Below are positions 10,248 through 19,044 of a DNA stretch of 33,021 nt, one piece after another. Made by a program: the position numbers and the translations under genes. This DNA comes from Candidatus Omnitrophota bacterium (GTDB taxonomy: Bacteria; Omnitrophota; Gorgyraeia; Zapsychrales; Zapsychraceae), in assembly GCA_029567025.1 (NCBI GenBank), contig JAKQLT010000217.1, positions 1 to 33,021 on the forward strand, read 5' to 3'. Every line of letters begins with the position of its first letter. Position 1 is the first letter of the stretch. A model generated the notes under the pieces. That model saw only the letters and a program-made list of their open reading frames with translations. It ran no database searches and was not told where the DNA came from.

Positions 10248-10251
10248 AAAT

Positions 10252-11427
10252 ATGTTATCTAACAAAAATGGGCGATTTGGGCAATTCGGCGGAAGATTTG
10301 TTCCCGAGACACTCATGTCTTTATTAGAAGACCTTGAGAAAGTTTATTTTTCTTTGAAGAAAGATAAAAAATTTCATGCGGAACTTGATTTCTATTTAAA
10401 AGAATTTGCCGGCCGTCCCACTAATCTTTATCATGCCAAACGCTTAAGCGCGTATTATAAAACGCTTAAAATTTATCTTAAACGCGAAGATTTGCTGCAT
10501 ACCGGCGCGCATAAAATCAATAATACATTAGGCCAGATTCTTGTTGCTAAACGGATGGGAAAAGCGCGTATTATCGCCGAGACTGGCGCCGGACAGCATG
10601 GTGTCGCGACCGCGGCTGTGGCCGCGCTTTTTGGCTTAAAATGCGAAGTTTATATGGGTGAAGAAGATATGAAACGTCAGGCGCTTAATGTTTATCGTAT
10701 GCAATTATTCGGCGCAAAAGTTATTCCGGTTACCAGCGGATCAAAAACGCTTAAAGATGCGATGAACGAAGCGATTCGTGATTGGGTCACAAATGTTCAC
10801 AATACATTTTATTTAATTGGCTCCGTCGCCGGGCCTCATCCTTATCCGACGATGGTTCGCGATTTTCAATCGGTTATTGGCCAAGAAGCGCGCGCGCAAT
10901 TTTTAAAGAAAGAAAAATCCTTGCCGGATTATGTTTTAGCTTGTGTCGGAGGTGGAAGTAATGCCATGGGAATTTTTCATGCTTTTTATAATGATAAGAA
11001 AGTTAAATTTATCGGCGTTGAGGCTGCCGGACACGGATTAAATACACAACAACATTCAGCTTCTTTGCATAAAGGACATTTAGGCGTTTTGCATGGAAGT
11101 AAAAGTCAAGTATTGCAAACCTCCAACGGTCAGATAAAACTTGCGTATTCAATTGCCGCGGGGCTTGATTATCCTGGCGTTGGACCGGAACATTCTTTTT
11201 ATAAGGAAAGCGGCCGCGCCCAATATGTGGCTGTAACGGATAAAGAAGCGGTTTCGGCACTTAAGCTTTTATCTAAAGTGGAAGGAATTATTCCAGCGAT
11301 GGAATCCGCGCATGCGCTTAGTTATTTAGAGAAATTAGCGAAGAAGGTAAAAGATAAGGCTTCTGTGATTGTTTGTTTGTCCGGTCGTGGCGATAAAGAT
11401 ATGGAAACGATCAAGAATTTTATTTAG
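10252..11427 (+). CDS. trpB: Tryptophan synthase beta chain
   Basis: [57 protein letters not shown]. Confidence 0.98.
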   Translation: MLSNKNGRFGQFGGRFVPETLMSLLEDLEKVYFSLKKDKKFHAELDFYLKEFAGRPTNLYHAKRLSAYYKTLKIYLKREDLLHTGAHKINNTLGQILVAKRMGKARIIAETGAGQHGVATAAVAALFGLKCEVYMGEEDMKRQALNVYRMQLFGAKVIPVTSGSKTLKDAMNEAIRDWVTNVHNTFYLIGSVAGPHPYPTMVRDFQSVIGQEARAQFLKKEKSLPDYVLACVGGGSNAMGIFHAFYNDKKVKFIGVEAAGHGLNTQQHSASLHKGHLGVLHGSKSQVLQTSNGQIKLAYSIAAGLDYPGVGPEHSFYKESGRAQYVAVTDKEAVSALKLLSKVEGIIPAMESAHALSYLEKLAKKVKDKASVIVCLSGRGDKDMETIKNFI

Positions 11428-11433
11428 TTTTTT

Positions 11434-11514
11434 TGTCATCCTTGTGGATGCAGGGAACTCAGATTTGAAAAGGTTGTGGCAATAAAAGAGATTCCTGCCT
11501 GTGCAGGAATGACA
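11434..11514. repeat. Dispersed TGTCATyCC...GGAATGACA repeat between trpB and trpA
   Basis: tgtcatccttgtggatgcaggga...gattcctgcctgtgcaggaatgaca; related ends at 32377-32475. Confidence 0.75.
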
Positions 11515-11523
11515 GATAGGAAA

Positions 11524-12321
11524 ATGATGAATCGCATTGATGAAAAATTTAAAGAATTAAAAGCGAAAAAAAAGAAGGCGTTTATTGCTTTTATAACAGC
11601 CGGTTATCCGGATTTAAAAACAACAAAAGAATTAGTTTTATCATTTGCTCGCGTTGGCGTTGATATTATTGAACTCGGTGTTCCGTTTTCTGATCCTTTA
11701 GCTGATGGCCCAACTATTCAAACAGCGTCTTATAAAGCGCTGCAAAAAGGCATAACATTAGAGAAAATTTTAAAATTAGTCGCTGAAATTAGGGAAATTT
11801 CTCAAATCCCGATTGTCCTTATGAGTTATTATAATCCAATTTTTTATTATGGTGAAAAACGTTTTGTTGAATGTGCGAAAAAATGCGGTGTAGATGGCGT
11901 AATTATTCCGGATTTGCCGCCGGAAGAAGCAAAAAATTTAATCGTTACAGCTAAAAAGAATGATTTTTCAACTGTGTTTTTTCTTTCGCCGACAACAAAA
12001 AAACCGCGCATAAAAAATATTGTGAATGCCTCAAGTGGTTTTATTTATTTTGTTTCAGTTTCAGGCGTGACAGGCGTACGTAATCAGTTTTCATCATCGA
12101 TTAAAGGAAAAATTATCGCGGTAAAGAAAATAACAAAAAAACCGATTTGTATTGGTTTTGGTATTTCAACGCCTCAACAAGTTAAAACAATGTCGCAAAT
12201 TTCTGACGGCGTTATTGTCGGAAGCGCGATTGTCAGTGAAATTTTAAAGCATGAAGGAAGAAAAGATCTTGTTCGAAAAGTTTCTTTTTTTGTCTCTCAA
12301 TTAACCAGCGAATTATCCTAA
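11524..12321 (+). CDS. trpA: Tryptophan synthase alpha chain (ORF track start 11476 extends into a repeat)
   Basis: FITAGYPDLKTT, ELGVPFSDPLADGPTIQ, GFIYFVSVSGVTGVR, GFGISTPQQV. Confidence 0.95.
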   Translation: MMNRIDEKFKELKAKKKKAFIAFITAGYPDLKTTKELVLSFARVGVDIIELGVPFSDPLADGPTIQTASYKALQKGITLEKILKLVAEIREISQIPIVLMSYYNPIFYYGEKRFVECAKKCGVDGVIIPDLPPEEAKNLIVTAKKNDFSTVFFLSPTTKKPRIKNIVNASSGFIYFVSVSGVTGVRNQFSSSIKGKIIAVKKITKKPICIGFGISTPQQVKTMSQISDGVIVGSAIVSEILKHEGRKDLVRKVSFFVSQLTSELS

Positions 12322-12326
12322 TCAGT

Positions 12327-13613
12327 ATGTATCAAAAAGAAATCTTACAAAATGGTTTTCGTCTTGTAACCCATCAGATGCCTAAACGCGATAGCGTTTC
12401 TTTGGGTTTTTGGTTTGGCGTCGGAGGGCGGCATGAAACATTGTCTCAAAAAGGGCTGGCCCATGTCATAGAGCATATGGCCTTTAAGGGAAGCCGAAAA
12501 TATTCATCGCGAGAAATTAAAGAGCGCGTTGAAGGCGTCGGCGGTATGCTTAATGCCTTTACGTCAGAAGAACAAACGTGTTTTTTTGCAAAAGTCCCAT
12601 CAAAATTTTTAAAAGAGGCCTTTGATGTTTTGTCTGATATTTCGTTTTTTCCGCAATGGAGACAGAAGGATTTTATAAAAGAAAAATCCGTTATTATGGA
12701 AGAAATAAAAATGTATCACGATCAGCCGCAATATTTGGTTATGGAATTATTGCATAAACTTTTGTGGCCGAATAATTCTTTAGGCGCGCCTCTTGCCGGA
12801 ACCGTTGATTCTGTCGCCGGGCTAACGTTAGAGGATCTTAAAAGTTTTCATCATAATTATTATCATTCCGGAAATGCTGTTTTGGTGGTGTGCGGAGATG
12901 TTTGCCATAGGGAAGTTAAAAAAATAGTAAAAAAGAAATTAGCGTCTTTAAAAAAACAAGAAGTATTGTTTTTTGATAAAGTGAATGAAGCTTTTTCCTC
13001 CCCGCGTATTCATTGTTATAAAAAAGATATCGAACAAACGCATTTGGCCATAGGGTTTCCTTCTTATGCCTATAGGGATGAGAGAAAATACGCGTTAGAA
13101 CTTTTGTCTATTATTTTAGGAGAAAATATGTCGAGCCGTTTGTTTGCGCAAGTGCGCGAGAAAAAAGGGCTGGCGTATGCTATTCAATCTAAGGAAAAAA
13201 CTTTTGAGGACACAGGATTTTTTGTGATACGTGCAGGGGTGGATAATAAAAAAGTTGTTGAAGCCACCGATGTTATTTTAAAAGAACTTATTAAAATAAA
13301 AGAAAAAAGCATTTCTTCCGATGAGCTTATTCGCGCGCGTGAGTATAAAATAGGACATCTCTTATTAGAAATAGAAGATACGTTAGAGCATATGTTATGG
13401 TTAGGAGAACATCTAATCTTTCGAAATAAAATAGAGTCTGTCAAAAATCTTGTAGAGAAATTTAAGAAAATAGGAAAGAAAGATATTGGCTACGTGGCGC
13501 AAGATATTTTTAAGCATAATAAACTAACTTTAGCGATTATCGGTCCTGTGGAAGAAAAAGATGAAAAGAAATTAAATGACTTTGCCTCACCCCGGGGATG
13601 GGGCAAGGGTTAG
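12327..13613 (+). CDS. M16 family zinc peptidase
   Basis: HVIEHMAFKGS (HxxEH) and GGRHETLSQKGLAH; C-terminus encoded by a palindromic repeat. Confidence 0.95.
   Translation: MYQKEILQNGFRLVTHQMPKRDSVSLGFWFGVGGRHETLSQKGLAHVIEHMAFKGSRKYSSREIKERVEGVGGMLNAFTSEEQTCFFAKVPSKFLKEAFDVLSDISFFPQWRQKDFIKEKSVIMEEIKMYHDQPQYLVMELLHKLLWPNNSLGAPLAGTVDSVAGLTLEDLKSFHHNYYHSGNAVLVVCGDVCHREVKKIVKKKLASLKKQEVLFFDKVNEAFSSPRIHCYKKDIEQTHLAIGFPSYAYRDERKYALELLSIILGENMSSRLFAQVREKKGLAYAIQSKEKTFEDTGFFVIRAGVDNKKVVEATDVILKELIKIKEKSISSDELIRAREYKIGHLLLEIEDTLEHMLWLGEHLIFRNKIESVKNLVEKFKKIGKKDIGYVAQDIFKHNKLTLAIIGPVEEKDEKKLNDFASPRGWGKG
13581..13612. repeat. GC-rich palindrome, copy 2, overlapping the M16 3' end and the secretin stop
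   Basis: ttgcctcaccccggggatggggcaagggtt. Confidence 0.75.
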
Positions 13614-14959
13614 TCGATTTTTATAATTTTCGGTGTGATGAAAATAAGAAGGTCTCGGTTGGTTTTTTCTTTAGATTTATGTTTAAATAAATTCCCCACA
13701 ACAGGAATGCTTCCTAAGACAGGAACTTTAGAAACAGTTTCCACCGTTTTTTCTTTTATTAGCCCGCCGATAACCAGCGTGTCATTATTTCTCACGGTTA
13801 CTTTTGTAGAAGCGGATTGTGTATAAAATATGGGAATCGTCGCATCCATGCCAGAGGCGGAAGAGAAATTACGCTCGCCGACTTTTTCGCTGATTTCTGG
13901 AGTGGCTTCAAGGGTTACAAATTCATTATTATTGATTTTGGGCGTTACGTTTAAAACCACGCCATATTCCATCCAGTCAAACCCTGTAATTTCCCATTGC
14001 CCGATTTCTCCGCTGTAAGAATATTTAGGAACCGGGTCCTGGCTGACGACCTCAATTTTTGCTGGATTATTATCTAATGTCGTAATTCTTGGAGCTGAAA
14101 GCATTTTTGTGTCTTTGTCTTCAAAAAGAGCTTGCATCACAATAGAAAAATCTGAAGCATCCAAAGTCCCGAAGCTAAAAATATTGCTGATTTTTGGATC
14201 ATAAGGGCCTCCGGGATAGGCTTCTATAGCTGACGGGAAATCATCCGAGAAATAACGGGTATTTTTAGATTTTTTGTTAAAAGGAAATGTTGTAGCTTTT
14301 TTAGCGCCTATGGCTGTCCCAGAGATATTCCATTTAATACCGAGATTTTTTGATGCGTCTGCGTTGGTTTCAACGACTTTGACTTCAATAAGCACTTGCG
14401 GAATTTGCTCGTCTAAAAATTCTAAGCTATTTTCAAGGATTTTTAAATTAGCCACCGTGTCTGTTGCAATAACAATATTTGTCCTTTCGTCAACGACTAA
14501 TCGTCCGCGTTCTCCCAATAATTGGGTTAAAATATCTTTAACTGCTGTTACTTTCGCGAAATTAAGTTTAAAACGACGCGTTGTGATTGTTTCCTGGTCT
14601 TGTAAAAGAGGAGACGAGAGTGGATTTGGGTTCGCTTCTTTGGCCAATTCTTCTAAAGAATTGATAGTACGTTCAATCCCCATAATAGCGAGTAATGAAT
14701 CATTGACCGTTACAGTATTATTTTTTTCATCAATGAGGATTTCGCCGTTTTCTGTTAAAAGTTTTGATAAGGAGTCTTTAAAATCAGCGATTTTGATATG
14801 TTTGGGTTGAAAAGAGCGCGTGACCCAGCGGCTCGAGGATGGCGTTTTTATAACATTGTCGTTATCGGACAAAGAAGACGTTCCTTGCGCCCGTCCTAAA
14901 GAAGAAAAGCAAAAGATAAAGATAATAAAAAATATTAGAAATAATTTTAAATTTTTAAT
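13610..14959 (-). CDS. Secretin (GspD/PilQ superfamily); proposed ATT start at 14959 gives 449 aa with a signal peptide (ORF track start 14872)
   Basis: Secretin_N-like repeats, VLIEVKVVETNADASKNLGIKW, MLSAPRITTLDNNPAKIEV, VIGGLIKEKTVETVSKVPVLGSIPVVGNLFKHKSKEKTNRDLLIFITPKII. Upstream in frame: (I/M)KNLKLFLIFFIIFIFCFSSLGRAQGTSSLSDNDN. Confidence 0.9.
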   Translation of the reverse strand: MKNLKLFLIFFIIFIFCFSSLGRAQGTSSLSDNDNVIKTPSSSRWVTRSFQPKHIKIADFKDSLSKLLTENGEILIDEKNNTVTVNDSLLAIMGIERTINSLEELAKEANPNPLSSPLLQDQETITTRRFKLNFAKVTAVKDILTQLLGERGRLVVDERTNIVIATDTVANLKILENSLEFLDEQIPQVLIEVKVVETNADASKNLGIKWNISGTAIGAKKATTFPFNKKSKNTRYFSDDFPSAIEAYPGGPYDPKISNIFSFGTLDASDFSIVMQALFEDKDTKMLSAPRITTLDNNPAKIEVVSQDPVPKYSYSGEIGQWEITGFDWMEYGVVLNVTPKINNNEFVTLEATPEISEKVGERNFSSASGMDATIPIFYTQSASTKVTVRNNDTLVIGGLIKEKTVETVSKVPVLGSIPVVGNLFKHKSKEKTNRDLLIFITPKIIKID

Positions 14960-14989
14960 AGCGCGTCCTTTTTTTAAAAAATCATTTTC

Positions 14990-15018
14990 ATTATAGGCAG
15001 ATAAAATAATGAATGCAA
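14990..15018 (-). promoter_or_regulatory. Sigma70-type promoter for the secretin gene
   Basis: Minus strand TTGCAT-N17-TATAAT. Confidence 0.75.
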
Positions 15019-15035
15019 TTATATTTCAATAAATT

Positions 15036-15064
15036 TTGCTAAAGGACAAAAAGTGTGGTATCTT
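15036..15064 (+). promoter_or_regulatory. Sigma70-type promoter for the 29-aa peptide gene
   Basis: TTGCTA-N17-TATCTT. Confidence 0.55.
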
Positions 15065-15128
15065 TTTAGTGAGAGTAAAAATTGGCGTGATTATTTTTAA
15101 GAAAAATTTTGATATAAAAGGAGTTAAA

Positions 15129-15218
15129 ATGACAAAGATAAAAGATATGGCAAAAAAAGTGAAAACGTGTGTGAAAAAGATTGGAAAAGAAGAGGATCGC
15201 GAAAGGCAAGAAGAGTAG
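15129..15218 (+). CDS. 29-aa charged peptide MTKIKDMAKKVKTCVKKIGKEEDRERQEE
   Basis: Shine-Dalgarno aaaggag 6-7 nt upstream, promoter upstream, terminator downstream. Confidence 0.55.
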   Translation: MTKIKDMAKKVKTCVKKIGKEEDRERQEE

Positions 15219-15254
15219 GCTTTTTAAAATATTTGTTATTATTTTTTTATTAAT

Positions 15255-15293
15255 TCCGGGCCGTTTTTATTTCTTACGGCTCGGATTTTTTTG
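15255..15293 (+). terminator. Rho-independent terminator
   Basis: TCCGGGCCGT-ttttatttctt-ACGGCTCGGA (one G-U) followed by TTTTTTT. Confidence 0.85.
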
Positions 15294-15501
15294 CCTGTTT
15301 CTTAACTGTTGGTAGAATAAACTCTTGATCGATTATTTCATTGGAATAAACGAGTATATGTCAACGGCCGGACCTTTTAAGAAATATTTCGTCTGCTTTA
15401 CCTTTGTTGCCCGTAGGAATTATTAAGGAATTCCTGCTTGAGGACAGGGAGGCAATGTAAAAATTTTAGTTTTTGATTGTTCGTAAAAATTAAAAAATAG
15501 T

Positions 15502-15530
15502 TTGATTTGTATACTTAAAAGAAGTATACT
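15502..15530 (+). promoter_or_regulatory. Promoter TTGATT-N17-TATACT overlapped by palindrome GTATACTT-aaaag-AAGTATAC (15509-15529)
   Basis: Palindrome spans the spacer and -10; upstream of the ATPase gene. Confidence 0.65.
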
Positions 15531-15566
15531 CCATTTTAGTAATACTAATTCGGAGGACAATGCGTA

Positions 15567-16730
15567 ATGAAAAATCTAAAAAGAATTCTTAATATCAAAC
15601 TTCCGCAAAAACAATCCGCGTTTTTATGGGGAGCTAGAAAAACAGGGAAGACAACTTATCTTAAAGAGAGATTTCCTAAAAGCATTGTATATGATTTTTT
15701 GAAAACGGATTTATTTTTTGAGATCTCAAAGAATCCTTCGCTTTTACGTGAACGATTGCTGGCACAAGATGAAACGGCCCTTAAAGAACCTATCATTCTT
15801 GATGAAGCACAGAAGGTTCCTCAAGTTCTGGATGAAGTGCATTGGTTAATAGAAAATAAAGGTTTAAGATTTGTCCTCTGTGGATCAAGCGCCAGAAAGC
15901 TTAAGAAAGGGCATGCTAATCTTTTGGGTGGCAGGGCTTGGCGATATGAATTGTTTCCTCTTGTTAGTGCGGAAATTGGAAAAATTGATTTGCTGCGTGC
16001 TTTAAATCAGGGGCTCATTGCCAGTCATTATTTAGAAGAGGAACAATCGTCTAAGAAATCTTTAGAGGCTTATTTGCAGGATTATCTACGAGAAGAGGTT
16101 TTTGCTGAAGGGTTGACACGCAACATTCCAGCTTTTTCGAGATTTTTTGATGCTTTCGGATATTCCCATGGGGAGTTAACAAACTATACTAACATTGCGC
16201 GGGAATGCGGCGTTGATTCAAAAACGGTTAAAGAATATTATCAAATTTTGGTAGACACTTTGTTGGCGGTCAGGGTGGAACCTTTTAAAAAAAGACAATC
16301 GCGGCAAGTTATTTCTAAAGCTTCAAAATATTATTTGTTTGATGTGGGCGTTGCAGGATATTTGACAAAAAGACATTTAACAGAATGTAGGGGTTCAGAG
16401 TTTGGAAAGGCGTTCGAACATTTTATTTTGATGGAAATCGTTGCGTATAAATCCTATTCAAGTAAGGGTTTTACAATAAATTTTTGGAGAACGAAATTGG
16501 GCGTTGAGGTTGATTTTGTATTGGCACAAGGCGAAGTGGCCATTGAGGTTAAAGGTTCTAACCAAATTGAAAGAAGAAATATGAACGGAGTAGAAGTTTT
16601 TGCCCAAGCCTTTAATCCTAAAAGAAGCATTATTGTCTGCAATGAAAAAGAAAAGAGATTGTGTGGAAAAATAGAAATATTACCCTGGCGGATTTTTTTA
16701 GAGCAACTCTGGGCAGGCAAAATATTGTAA
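15567..16730 (+). CDS. ATP-binding protein of the AAA_14/DUF4143 family
   Basis: WGARKTGKTTYLKERFP (P-loop), IILDEAQKVPQVLDEVHWLI, LCGSSARKL; C-terminal region with EVDFVLAQGEVAIEVKGS; SD cggagg. Confidence 0.9.
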   Translation: MKNLKRILNIKLPQKQSAFLWGARKTGKTTYLKERFPKSIVYDFLKTDLFFEISKNPSLLRERLLAQDETALKEPIILDEAQKVPQVLDEVHWLIENKGLRFVLCGSSARKLKKGHANLLGGRAWRYELFPLVSAEIGKIDLLRALNQGLIASHYLEEEQSSKKSLEAYLQDYLREEVFAEGLTRNIPAFSRFFDAFGYSHGELTNYTNIARECGVDSKTVKEYYQILVDTLLAVRVEPFKKRQSRQVISKASKYYLFDVGVAGYLTKRHLTECRGSEFGKAFEHFILMEIVAYKSYSSKGFTINFWRTKLGVEVDFVLAQGEVAIEVKGSNQIERRNMNGVEVFAQAFNPKRSIIVCNEKEKRLCGKIEILPWRIFLEQLWAGKIL

Positions 16731-16758
16731 ATGGACCGGCCGATTAAATTTTCAGAAA

Positions 16759-16920
16759 TTATGCTGACGCATTTCCGTTATATTTGCGCCAAGGGCGTTT
16801 TGAGGCAGCACTCTCTTTGTTAAAAGTGTCAAAATACTGTTTGGACGTCATATAGTTCAAGGATTGATGCGGATAGTCGGTATTGTAGTCGACAATACAA
16901 AAGATGTGGAAATCGAGAAA
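16759..16920 (-). pseudogene. C-terminal remnant of an IS transposase (rve-type integrase, IS3/IS481-like)
   Basis: Minus strand translates FLDFHIFCIVDYNTDYPHQSLNYMTSKQYFDTFNKESAASKRPWRKYNGNASA*; YNtdyPHQSLNY is the usual transposase C-terminal motif. Frame is closed upstream. Confidence 0.8.
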
Positions 16921-16950
16921 TTAAATGAAGGCATTTTTTAGCGTTGGCTA

Positions 16951-16979
16951 TTGACAAATGTGCTATTTTGAAGTATTCT
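16951..16979 (+). promoter_or_regulatory. Promoter of the AbiE operon
   Basis: TTGACA-N17-TATTCT. Confidence 0.75.
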
Positions 16980-16982
16980 TCG

Positions 16983-17018
16983 TTTCAGATAATGGACAAT
17001 AAAAGGATTTATCTGAAA
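16983..17018. promoter_or_regulatory. Inverted repeat TTTCAGATAA...TTATCTGAAA between promoter and start codon, candidate AbiEi operator
   Basis: Perfect 10-bp arms (16983-16992, 17009-17018) reaching the A of the ATG. Confidence 0.7.
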
Positions 17019-17629
17019 TGAACAAAGAAGAGGTTATTAAACAGTTTTTAGATCAAAAAATGCTGGTTTTTTCTTTTGAGGATTTTTGCGCGTTTTATCC
17101 TCAAGAAAATCCGGAAACGATTAAGAAGTGCCTTTTTCGTCTAAAAAAAAGAGGCTGGTTGTCTTCTTTGCGTAAAGGCCTTTATGAAATAACATTTCCG
17201 CAGGATTCTAATCTTCCTGATTTATATTTAGCCAATAAAATTTACGCGCCGTCTTATGTGTCGCTTCAAACCGCATTGTCGCATTATGGCATTATTCCTG
17301 AAGTCGCTATGGCGGTAACCTCCATTACGAGTAAAACAACACGGCAATTTAAAAATAAATACGGTTTGTTTATTTACCGCGCGGTTCAGCCTAAAATGTT
17401 TTGTGGTTATCAGATTGAAAAATATAATGGTTATAATGTGTTAATTGCAGAGCCAGAAAAAGCCTTGATGGATTATATTTATTTTCAAACATTTCGAGGC
17501 CAGAAATTTGATAGAGAAGCGCATCGTATCGATATGAAAAGAGTGAAGAAGATGAATAAAAAGAAAATTCAAAATTATGCGCAGTTATTCGGGCTAAAAT
17601 TAAAGGAGTCGCTTTATGCTCACATTTGA
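17018..17629 (+). CDS. AbiEi-type antitoxin (type IV TA)
   Basis: N-terminal winged-helix-like segment, LRKGLYEITFP, YVSLQTALSHYGIIPE, AEPEKALMDYIYF; overlaps downstream nucleotidyltransferase-like gene. Confidence 0.88.
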   Translation: MNKEEVIKQFLDQKMLVFSFEDFCAFYPQENPETIKKCLFRLKKRGWLSSLRKGLYEITFPQDSNLPDLYLANKIYAPSYVSLQTALSHYGIIPEVAMAVTSITSKTTRQFKNKYGLFIYRAVQPKMFCGYQIEKYNGYNVLIAEPEKALMDYIYFQTFRGQKFDREAHRIDMKRVKKMNKKKIQNYAQLFGLKLKESLYAHI

Positions 17630-18410
17630 GGCTTTAAGCGAAGATGCAAAATTAAGAGGCATGCCAACGGCTAATACTCGCGGTATTTTACGGGAATATC
17701 TTCAGATTTTGATTTTAAAAGAGATGTATCAATTGCCGGCGGGCAGAAAGCTTTTCTTTACTGGTGAAACCTATTTAAGGCTGGCGCATCAAACGAAAAG
17801 ATTCTCAGAAAATTTAGATTTTAATGTCAGCGCTATGAGTAAGATTGAATTTGAAAGTGTTTTACAAAAAATCCAGGCCACGCTTAAGAAAACGGGTGTT
17901 AATACAAATTTGGAATTTGAGCATTGGGGAAATCTTTTTGTGGCTGAGCTCATTTTCCCAGATATCGAGAAATTTTATGGGATCGTTTTACCTCATTCTA
18001 AAAAAGAGGGAATTGTCATTAAGGTTGAAGCAAACAATCCAAAGTGGAACATTAAAACACAAACGCTCGCCATTACAGGTTTCGGACAAATGTATCCAGT
18101 TATTTGCACGGATAAAGGCGCTTTGTTTGCTGATAAAATTGACGCTTTGTTAAAGAAAAATCGAGCAAGGCATCTTTTTGATATTATTTTTATGTTATCT
18201 AAGAAATATCCGGTTGATAGCTACGTATTAAAATCGTTGGGAATTACAGAAAATCCTTTTGATGTTATTGTTAAATGTGTCAACAGTTTTTCTATTGAAG
18301 AATTAAAGAAGCAAGCGGAATCTTTAAGGCCTTTTCTTTTTGATGAAAGAGAGGCTGATTTAATTATTAACGCTCCTGCTATTGTAAAACAGTTGCTTGA
18401 GATGGATTAA
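17616..18410 (+). CDS. AbiEii-type nucleotidyltransferase toxin (divergent active-site motifs)
   Basis: FFTGETYLRLAHQTKRFSENLDFNV and DKIDALLKKNRARHLFDIIFML correspond to GGTxLRL..RFSxDLDF and xKxxALlxRxxaRDlfDxxfL. Confidence 0.85.
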   Translation: MLTFEALSEDAKLRGMPTANTRGILREYLQILILKEMYQLPAGRKLFFTGETYLRLAHQTKRFSENLDFNVSAMSKIEFESVLQKIQATLKKTGVNTNLEFEHWGNLFVAELIFPDIEKFYGIVLPHSKKEGIVIKVEANNPKWNIKTQTLAITGFGQMYPVICTDKGALFADKIDALLKKNRARHLFDIIFMLSKKYPVDSYVLKSLGITENPFDVIVKCVNSFSIEELKKQAESLRPFLFDEREADLIINAPAIVKQLLEMD

Positions 18411-18430
18411 CTGTATAAATAGTTTTTTTG

Positions 18431-18474
18431 CTTGCTTTCCGTTTAACCTTTCGACATTATATCTTTTGATGAAA
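18431..18474 (+). repeat. Copy A of a ~45-bp promoter/start segment (diverged)
   Basis: CTTGCTTTCCGTTTAACCTTTCGACATTATATCTTTTGATGAAAA, similar to copy B at 20889-20933; ATG followed by MKTPQLF*. Confidence 0.7.
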
Positions 18475-18778
18475 ACCCCGCAATTATTTTAGATTTTGTA
18501 TTAGACTGTCCGTTTGAGCGCCTTTTTTAAATGATTATTTTAAAAAACAGCAGATTATAAAAAGGCCACTGTTTATCCGCATTAAAAATTCTGTTTTAAT
18601 TTCTAAATTTTACTTTTTTACAATTTCCGTTTTAACTCGCAAAATATTGGAAAGATTTTATGATTTAGGGAAATTTATTTTGACGCTTGCTGGGGGGGGC
18701 AAGTGGCGCGATTTTATTCTCCGTCGGTAGAATTTAAAAAATGGCAAAGAAAACGGTTTTAAAAAAATGAATAAGGGC

Positions 18779-18808
18779 TTGCTTTTCTTCTATGGTATGG
18801 CATACTTA
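18779..18808 (+). promoter_or_regulatory. Promoter upstream of candidate precursor peptide
   Basis: TTGCTT-N18-TACTTA. Confidence 0.5.
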
Positions 18809-18881
18809 TCGTAGAACAAAAATTTGGGAGTTAGAAAAAATTAATTTTAACCGTAATTTTTTTTTAAAAAAGGAGGAAAAT

Positions 18882-19030
18882 ATGGCGAAAAACGTATCGA
18901 TTAAAAAAATGCTACAGGTAAGGACAATACAGTTCGGGGAGAGGTAGCAAATCCTGGTCCAGATAAAGGTTGTCATTATCTTCCGAAGATCTCTAACCCG
19001 TGTGAAACAGACGACCCAATGTATCAATAA
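18882..19030 (+). CDS. Candidate RiPP precursor, 49 aa if a -1 slip (or one missing A) occurs at A7 (18903-18909); otherwise a 21-aa peptide
   Basis: Strong SD AGGAGG at 18871-18876. Frame 0: MAKNVSIKKMLQVRTIQFGER*. Frame -1 after the A7 run: MAKNVSIKKNATGKDNTVRGEVANPGPDKGCHYLPKISNPCETDDPMYQ*. Next gene is a radical SAM/SPASM enzyme. Confidence 0.55.
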
Positions 19031-19044
19031 AAAGTATATCTTAA

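Noticed and set aside
14274-14810. Plus-strand 178-aa ORF antisense to the secretin
   Set aside because: Shadow ORF; secretin motifs on the minus strand are clear.
15567-18410. ATPase plus AbiE pair as one new defence system
   Set aside because: They have separate promoters and a transposase scar between them; co-location in an island is the simpler reading.
18684-18702. Second poly-G run (G8) as a phase-variable switch
   Set aside because: Lies in a non-coding, apparently degraded stretch with no gene to switch.
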